Positions 23,501 through 32,500 of a stretch of 64,000 nucleotides of DNA are shown piece by piece. Under the pieces are notes generated by a model. The model was not told the origin of the DNA. It saw only the letters and a program-made list of their open reading frames with translations, and searched no databases. Both the position numbers and the translations under genes were made by a program. Every line of letters begins with the position of its first letter. Position 1 is the stretch's first letter. Source of the DNA: Symsagittifera roscoffensis (Eukaryota > Xenacoelomorpha > Acoela > Convolutidae); contig NC_087064.1 of the NCBI RefSeq assembly GCF_963678635.1, positions 5,740,411 through 5,804,410 of the forward strand, given 5' to 3'.

Positions 23501-26500
23501 GAACTTTGTGACAAGTCGGCGTTCGACTGCTGCAATGAGAGGTTTGACTGAAGATGGAGGTGAGTTCCATGGGCAGTTTGAGTTCCAAGAGTTTCTGTTT
23601 TTTGTTGATGAATGCGATGATCCAAGGTATTGGCGTCGCTGTTAGATCCGGGGCGAAGTAGGAGTCCTGAATTGTCCTGGGCGGAATTTGATCTGTGGTT
23701 TGAAGTAGCGTTTAAGCTTGCTGGCAATCCTGAAAATTGTGGCAAATCGTCCGGGGTGTCCTGGTCTATGGTGACGTTTTGTGTAGTGGTACTACGGGTT
23801 AAACTTTCCGTTTGGCGTCGAAGGGGAAGATTTTTCAAGGCTTGTCGTATTATTGAAGGCGTCGAGACGTTGCTGGCTACTCGTGATGAGTTTAAAGAAG
23901 ACGTGGCAGTGTTGTTGAGGGTACGCTCGTATCGTTTTGATCGTAGTTGGATCGTTCGGTACAAAACTTTCAAAGTTTTCAATCGTTCAATGATTGAGTC
24001 TTGCTGGTCCGTTCCGGTGTGTATTATCTTGACTGCTTCGTTATTGGCATCGTCAAGCAAGCTCTTCAATTCCGTTAAGAAATCGTTTATGATCTGTACT
24101 TCGTCGGAATCGCTTATGGCTTGGTTAATTGCTTTTGCTAAAATTTCTACGTCTGTTTCTATGACTTTAAAAACAGCATCATAGGTTGAATTCATTTTTA
24201 ATTGACTTTGTCTCCTAAACTTAATTCACTTTTTGACGTGTCAGACAAAAATGTAAATGGCCAATATGTAATTCCTTTGATTACATGGAACCCTCGCAAT
24301 TGTATTGTAACAAAAAAAAATGATTTTGAGTTTTTTTTTTTCTTTGGAACTTACAATCCAAAAAAAAAATAATAAACTATATGACTGGTTAGTATAAGGA
24401 TGGGTTCGTTGATTTTTCCAACAAAAAAAAACCTTGGTTTCGGTTTCTTTGTTTTAAAAACTATTGGGCGCCAATGACAATGGCAATACTTTTGGGTGAT
24501 TCAGATTCCAATTTCAAATCGTAGTTTAGTTGTTGCTTTTAAATGATTTCTTTCTGATTTTTGAGTTTTGAGTCTTTCAGTTTACTAATTTGGCGGCATA
24601 ATCATGTCAAAAATGTGGTAAAATTAGGTTCGGCAAAGATTAAAGTTCAAATGTCGTAGACACGGGTAAAGGTCACGAAAAACGCGATTGACATGAAGTT
24701 TCAAAAGTGGGTTTAATTTTTCAGGTTTCCCAGCGGAATAACAAATTTACCTATTGATCCATTGTTCTCAAACAGTTCGTACCAAAAACGTGTGTCAATC
24801 ATAATTGTTCTCGGAGCTCAAAGAGCTTAAGGTCATCTGTTTTTTTTTAAAGTTGAGAGTTTTTGAAAAAGTCATTATGTCTGTTGGCTATGTTATTCAA
24901 TTGGGTTAATTTTGGAGAAAAACTGTTCAATATTTTAATTGTTTAATAGTTTTACTAGATTTAAAATGATGTGGTTTTAATTTCTATATAAGCCTAAGGA
25001 CTACTTTTAATGAAACTTTCAAAAATTCAAAATGTCTAAAAATCTGTTCATTTTTTTTCTTTTAAAACACAAAATGGCGTTTTATAGTGAAGACGACTAG
25101 TATTCGAAATGAAATGCACAAAAGATAGAACTGAAAATGTCGTAAAAAAAACGAGAATGAGTTTTAGTTTAAAAAATGGACTTGAATTTTCGAAATTCAG
25201 AGCGGATGTAGAAAATTATTTATTGAACCAGTTTTCTCTAATTGTTTAGGTTTTCGGGAAACTTTTTAATTACGCTTGCGATTAACTGGGTGGTTACTAG
25301 TTACCGCTGGTATATGCTATATTTAGAACTCAAACCATTTGTTATAGAATTGCAGAGTTTCGATACTATTTTTCTGCTATTGATTTTTCGGCTTAATGAT
25401 TGTTGCTCTGTCGGTTTAGTGCTTTTAAGCTCGGTCTATTTTTTTTTCAAATTCTGAAATCCACTTTGCAAACACTTCATTTACCTATCGTGGATTCGGG
25501 CGTTACATGCCATGCAATATTTTCAATACATTATTTTGACGAAAATTTTCGGCTGAGTTTCAGCTAATTGGCATTCCGCTTTATTTCAGTCGGCTTATTT
25601 ACTGAGTTTTTTTCTGTAGATGTCCGGCAATACTTTTGATATCGATAAAACTCTTTCACCTTTTTTGAAAGCCCGTAGTCAACCCCGCTAGGACTTCTTG
25701 GAAAAATTTCAATAAATTTTAGCTCTATATATCGTTCCACATCCTGCGTCAATTGTAACCTTGCTCGAATTTCTGTTTGTTTTTGAGCGTCGTGTTGCAT
25801 TCATCCTATAATTGTTGTATAACTGATTTTTGTAATCCAAAGAGTTTAACCATTGTGTTTGTTTAACAACACCTGTGATTGTGTTTGTCCCATACAAAAC
25901 AGTAAAATAGTCCGGAAAAGTATGAAATTAAACCGAAAAACCAGTGCAATACAAAACAGTCTGAAAAACAGTTTATAATTTTTTAAAAGTCGGAAGGCCG
26001 AGAATTGTCTTTGGTTCAGACAACAAAATAGTGACCGCCGCAGTCGCGCCAACGTGTTTCGAGCTTGCCAACAGAAGGTAGGACTCTATACGAAACATAG
26101 AGCCCGTTATTGCGGCGACGCAAGCGCAACATGCCCACTGGCGGCACGTTTTGGGAAGAAAATCAGGTTGCGACTTCGAGAAAACATTTAAATTATTATG
26201 AGTATCTGATAAATGCTTTTCCAAACTATAATAGAATTCCTTTCTGACTAATTCAGATGAGGTACTGAAAGATTGATACTGTGAAGTTGACAAGTGGAAA
26301 GTTTTGTTTTTATGTTTTATGTGACTGTGATATCAAATCAGTCAAACAGATGGTAAATATGACATAAGTCACTTTTTCTTTAATTGACTATTTAACATAA
26401 AAATTTATGCTAAGTAGCTAGTTACTTGTCTTAAGTAACAAATTGAAAATTGTTACATAATTGAATCATAAAAACTAGCATCTTTTCCACAAGTGCCTCT

Positions 26501-29500
26501 TTTGAAATTCGATAAATATGCTCAAAAATAGCCTTGAAGTGTTTATGTTTTAGCCATTTAAAATTAAACGAGCAAACTATTCATAATTTTCCATATAACA
26601 ACTTCGTAATCTTGAGGACTCAACTTATGTTTTGTCTAGCAATTTTTGGTGTACATATCGACCGAAATGCATGAAAACATTTTTTTTCATCTTTTTCAAA
26701 TTTCCATCTAATTTCTATTTAGGCTCAAAATATCATTACCTCAGCTCAATATCTTACTAAGCATCTAGATTGTTTTTGGAAATTTAATCTGAAATACCCT
26801 GTAACTCACATTAAGTTCAGAGTAATTCTAGCCTTCTCTCTATATGTTACCTAATATGAGGAAAACGATCTGGAATTTTGAGGTTTAATTAGTGGTAACC
26901 GAATGATTTGAGGGGATATCAGTGCAGGATCGGAGCTAAGGTTCAAGCATCTTGCTGTTATTTCACTCCAATTTGTTATAAAAATTGAAGATATGCAATA
27001 AAATGGGTAGAAATGAACTTGAGTTTGAACTTGAAATTGAACTTGAATTTTTTGGTGATTTTCACAATCAAAATTTACCCAAATGGCATGTTATAGAACG
27101 CAGACGTGAATAGTCATATTGTTAGTGCATATAACCAAGATTTGAAAGCTTGCTTCCAAATAACTGAGAAAACTTATCGTAAAAACCTTCTATTAACACT
27201 TAATTGAAGGTTTTATAAAAAAAAATCTGAAAAGTATATTCCAGAAAAAAAAAATGTCAACCATTGATTGATGTTGCAATTATTTGCTTTTCTGAATTTA
27301 ATTTTAAATTTTGTCTTCGAAAAAATTGGTTCTATGAAAAACAATTGCACGACATTTTTGTCACTATTTCCTTCGTGCGTTTTGGGGCTTATGTAATTTG
27401 AGAACCAAACATTTTTCGGAGGATGATTTTCTGAAATTTGATCTTATGCTCGTTTTCTAAGCAGAGCTCTCATTAAGCTTCCGATAGAGTAGTAATATTG
27501 TCAAAAATTATTACTATATTTGAAATCATCAGAATCAAAATAAGTGAAGCTGATTTATTGAATTCAATTTATTGAATTCAATAGTTAGATTAATACAGCG
27601 TTTTGTACTGAATATTTAAGATGAAAAACAACTGTTATCTGGTTTTTTGGCTCCTCAATTTAAAAAAATTACGGGACTTCTGATAAAATCATTTCCTAAA
27701 TTAGACAGTGTTTGAACAGGTATTGCAATATTGACTGAATAATGAGCGTGTTTGCGTTCAAAGTTCAATGTTGCCCAAATATGCATACTGGCACTTTGAA
27801 ATTTGTATTTGCATTTGATTGATAAAAATGGATGTGTGCTTTGGCGAATGTTTAATGTACGAAGAAACTAATTTTAAATTCCTAAAAGTGCCAGCAATTA
27901 TGATGCTTTTTGCATCTGTTTTTAATATCAATATTATTCTTGTAGAAACATGAAAATACGAAAAGTGAAAATTTAAAATTTTGTGAGCCAATGACCCCTG
28001 TCGAACTATTCAACCATTCGACCACCCGCTGTCGTCAAACTAATTTTGAGGGAAGGAAGCTCGCGGCTCTTTTTTTTTACCGAAGACGTATTAAAAAAGA
28101 ATTCGGAAATGTCATTATTAAAAAGAAGTCTGAAATGCCATTTGTGGCCTGGTTTTCAATTTTTTTTTGAAAACTACAACCGCTATCTACAATACTTGAA
28201 AATTCCAATTAAAGGCTGTATAGATGAGCTGTTTTTTAATAAAAAATCAGCCACATCAAGAAATTTACAGGTCCACTCATAAGTTCGGGGTTTATTTTTT
28301 GGTGAGATATTCTATGGAGATCTAACATTTCACTTGAATTTCCACAAAAAGAAAAACTAATGGCTGATATTGGTATCATATCATAGGCGAAAAATGAAAA
28401 TAATACCAGTCTGTATATTAACAAAAAGCAAAACCGCAGCTGCACGTCTAGCCAAACAGCTTTCCCTTTCGCTTCTTAGAGTCCTGTGTATGTGTTGGAT
28501 GTTTTCATTTTTAGAAACGGCACTGCCTTCACCCGTAAGATCGAGGCGTTCTTCGCCTAAATCCCAAAGGAACTCAATGGTTCCTGTTATTACGGAACCG
28601 GAAAAGCCGGCGCCTCGCCGAGGCAGGGCTAGCATCCCGTGGGCGGACTCTTTGCCCTTGTTGTCCCAAGTGGCGCTGACGCGATCACCCGCGAGGAAAA
28701 GTACGGTTCTTTTCCACCCCCCCCCCCCTCTCCTCCCCTCGCCAATAAAAATGTGAACAAATTTGCAAGTTCTCCATTTTCACGTTACTGAAACTTTATA
28801 TGTTAGCTAAATGCGTGCTATTACGATGCAAGATATGAAAAACAGTGGTTTTCAGAATAGATAATTGGTAATTGGTTCACAATGCAAACTTTACACCATA
28901 ATGATAAGTTAAACTTAGTGTTTGCAAATGGCAGTTTAACCGGGGGAGTGGAAAAGAGCCATTATTAAGACTAAATGTGCACTTAATTATACCACGATCC
29001 ATCAATCAAAACAGGGAACTTTTTGACGCCACTAATATTGCACCAAAAAACCAACCTATTTCGTTCTGGATTTCTATGCGATGAAAAAGAAACATAGTTG
29101 CTGATTTCAGCAAGTTAAACTTGAAAAATTATGACAAGTTTCCTATTTTGTGTTAAATTCATGGTTTTAATACGATTGTTTAGCTGCTAGATATGTTCTG
29201 TTTCCCTTTTAAATCCCTGAACTTTCCCAAAATTGTCTGATTAATCAAGTGCCTTATAAACGGTTACTAGATGTTTTACTGTAAACAACTTCTTTAATTT
29301 TCTCTAAGTTTCAACAGCAGCTGTTGGCATGCTCAATGTCGCAAAATATCCACAATAATCATCTATCTGTTTACACTTGCAATCAGCTTGGTGTATTATT
29401 ACGAACCTTCTTTTTTTCTGACCTAACTCGCAAATGAAAGTGTTCACTTGTTTGAAAATTTCACTGTAGTATTGGAAATTGCATACATCAGTTCTCTGCT

Positions 29501-32500
29501 CTAGTTGCGGCTTGTGTTTGGTACCTATTAAGCGTTCGTGGCTGAGTGGTTAGTGTGTGAGACTCTTAATCTTTTGGTCGATGGTTCGAATCTCAGACAT
29601 AGCTGGTTTTTTAGTTATTCGAGGCTTATTTCTAATTTTTCTTATTGCAGTTTATAGAGCTGCTTTTTTGTCGTGTTCTCGCAAGTGTTTGTGAAGCGAA
29701 GCTTCGCCTCTGTGTTTATAAATGCCTTTTTCGTTGTTTCACTCCCAAAATAGCTTTTTAGTTGTGTTTCTTATTTGCACAATAATATTTCTTTTTTTCA
29801 CTATGCTGCGGGGCTTCCGTATGGAAAATATTTTTGTTCTATTTCGAAATGTTTCTTCACTTCTTGCCATTTTCTGTCTTTTTGTTTTGCAAATGATGCG
29901 ATGATTGTATATTAGTATTTCTCGAAAATTTAAAATTGGTTTCCGCTGAACAATTCGCTAGAATTCAATCTGAAAAGCTTGATACGCTTCGAAATCAGTT
30001 TTTGTCCTGAATTTTACATTTTTACTGTAAATTTTGTAATTGCTGTCGCTTCTTTACCAATGAATACTATAGGTTCCTTTATAAGAGAGTTCACATGACT
30101 TCATCTTACTTTCCGAAAAATTATCCAAGCTACTACCACTTTTGGTGATGTTTGGTCATTAGCTCTTAGCAAATGGCGCAAAAATTGAGATTGATTTTTA
30201 TTTCAAAAAATAATTTTTTTTCAGAATTCCCTGCAGAATAAAAAAAAACACTTTTTGGCCAAACACAAGTGTCAATTAGCGAAGTGAAAAAATCTAGTTA
30301 GGCTGCGTCGTTCTTTGTTGTTAACGCGCACATTTAATCTTTTGCTGTTTAAGAGTAAAGAATGTAGTGAAGACTCCTATATAGGTCCTGCTGATTTTTT
30401 TTTGTTTTTTTTTTCAGGAAAAGTCTTAAAAGTCTCTAATAACTACAGATGTGCATTCATACATATTGATGCATTTATGAATGCACTTAGGTATATATGC
30501 ACTTTTTGAGTTCAATTGAAATTCATCTGCTGAAAGTGGCGTAAATAGCACTCTCCAAATGCGAACGTGGAATTGGCGCAAAAATACGTGAAAGTATTGT
30601 TTTGAAAATGGAATTTAATCTTTAGATTTCCAGTTGAATAAAAACTTTAGCTGCACTAGTGGACAAATTTCAGTGCAAATTCAGGTTTCTAATCTTTAAA
30701 ATACCTGTTTTTAATGTCCATTTTGGACAACATTTACTGCAAAGTTCAGTTAAACTTACATAGACTAAGAGTAAATGATGAGAGCTACCATCTATGAAAC
30801 TATCAAAATTTAGTTTCAAAGACTTACCAATGTAAGTGTTCTGAAAATGCCAGTGTTCCTTATATGCACTAAGATTTTAAGTTCGCGTGTAAAAGTAAGA
30901 AGCGTCGGAATTTAGTAAAGTTTCACACTGATTGCTTCCATTTTCTCGCTGAGAATGTTTCACGTCGCATGAAAGATTTTTTTTACTCCGCTTATTCGAG
31001 AAAGAGTTCACTACGATGCGAAACTTAGTGCAGTCGAGGAAAACTGGCATTTTCAGACCCGGTTTTCATTGGTAAGTCTTTGAAACTTAATTTTGATAGT
31101 TTCATAGATAGTAGCTCTGATCATTTGCTCTTAGTCTATGCAAAAGTTTTACTGAATTTCGAAGTAAATGTTGTCCAAAGTGGACATTGAAAACAGGCAT
31201 TTTAGAGAGTAAAAACCTGAATTTGCGCTTAATTTTGTCTGACTACTAGTGTATTGATCCAGCTTTATCTAGTTGTGTTAATGTTATCAAAAAAGCGCCC
31301 ATCATAAATTATTCTAGAAATTCAAAGAGTTTAAAGGGCATCTATTTTCTTTGAAATTCGAAAGTTGAGATTTTTCAATAAAATTGGTTTTTTTTATGTT
31401 TTCTTGCGTTCATTACTCTTTTCCAATCTTCAATTGGCTATATTTGATGATTTCTTGAATTTCACTTCAAGTCGATTTGATAACAGGATTACGTTCTCCC
31501 ATAAACAAGTGCTCATGGCGCAAAAACGTGTTTGATTTGTTTTTACTTGCGAAAGCAAATGACTTGTCGAAAGTGGATTTCACTTTATAGAATTCCCAGC
31601 GGAGTAAAAACATCACCAGATTAATTCAAATTTTAGAAGTGAGTTATTTTAATGAAAAAAGCCAATCTCAAAAAGGTGTTGAAATTTTAAATCAAAAAGC
31701 GTAGAAAAATGTTCAAAGAAGTCAATAATTTTTCACTGTTTTTTTTTACTTCCCTGACATTGCTCCAACTGTCTATTGGCTATGCTCTAAGTTGAATTTA
31801 TCATTCAGTTTCTTTATTATAGATAGCTGCTCTTCATTTTATGTATCAGATTTGTGTTGTTAGAAAAATGTGTTAATTGTTAGAACTCCTTCATAAAAAC
31901 GAAAATAACAACTGAACCGACATTCTCAGTTGGTTCTGTGAACATCATAGAAACTGCTGAAAGATGTAAACGTTCCTGTCAGGAAATGTACCTTAATAAA
32001 TGAGAAACATGATTCTATGTTTCTGATTTCTTCAAAAGTTTCACTCAATATTATCATTGAGCCCATTTTTTTTGTTTTCCTTGATCGCAATGAATGGAAT
32101 ACCTAGTTGCCGGGTAATGGAGTATTGCGATATACCCTTCAATATTGCGTTTGGGGCTTGTTTTGGAGTTTTATATATTCGACTATTACAGCTGTACTTT
32201 TTGTTGCACCTTTGACCTACACTAACTGACTGTTCTAGATGTTTTCTATATAATTTGACTTGCATTGCAGCACTTTCTTCCTCTTCTTCTAAAGTCATTA
32301 CATAGAATAAAGAAAGTGATGATCAAGCATCCTAATTGTACAGAACACTTGACGTACGAGTGGTGCACTAAAATTATTGACCTTTTCGAAAAACAGGGAC
32401 CCTAATTGTACCGGAAAGGTATGTTACCAACTGGATTAATTGTCTGTTTATATTAGAATCTTTTTGGTAATTAAATACAGCTATAATAATTATTTAGCGT

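Larger units (their letters stand above)
17358..24662 (-). mobile_element. BEL/Pao LTR retrotransposon, complete, antisense in CNNM intron 5
   Basis: A 7305-bp element with two 188-bp LTRs that I read as identical (17358-17545 and 24475-24662), each bounded by TG...CA when read on the minus strand. It has a primer-binding site next to the 5' LTR and a single unbroken polyprotein frame. The 5-bp direct repeat CGGGT flanks it (17353-17357 and 24663-24667), as expected for BEL/Pao integration. Identical LTRs and an intact frame mean a recent insertion. It sits opposite to CNNM transcription in an intron, split an older family A repeat, and should be removed by normal splicing. It has no envelope-like frame. 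Confidence 0.97.

Noticed and set aside
18255-24184. Numerous other frames inside the BEL/Pao element on both strands
   Set aside because: Shadows of the single polyprotein frame.
17662-24195. Endogenous retrovirus
   Set aside because: Domain order and motifs are BEL/Pao and there is no envelope-like frame.
25973-26293. 106-codon minus-strand frame ([16 protein letters not shown])
   Set aside because: No domain, no splice or promoter context, and it abuts a MULE terminal relic; not supportable as a gene.
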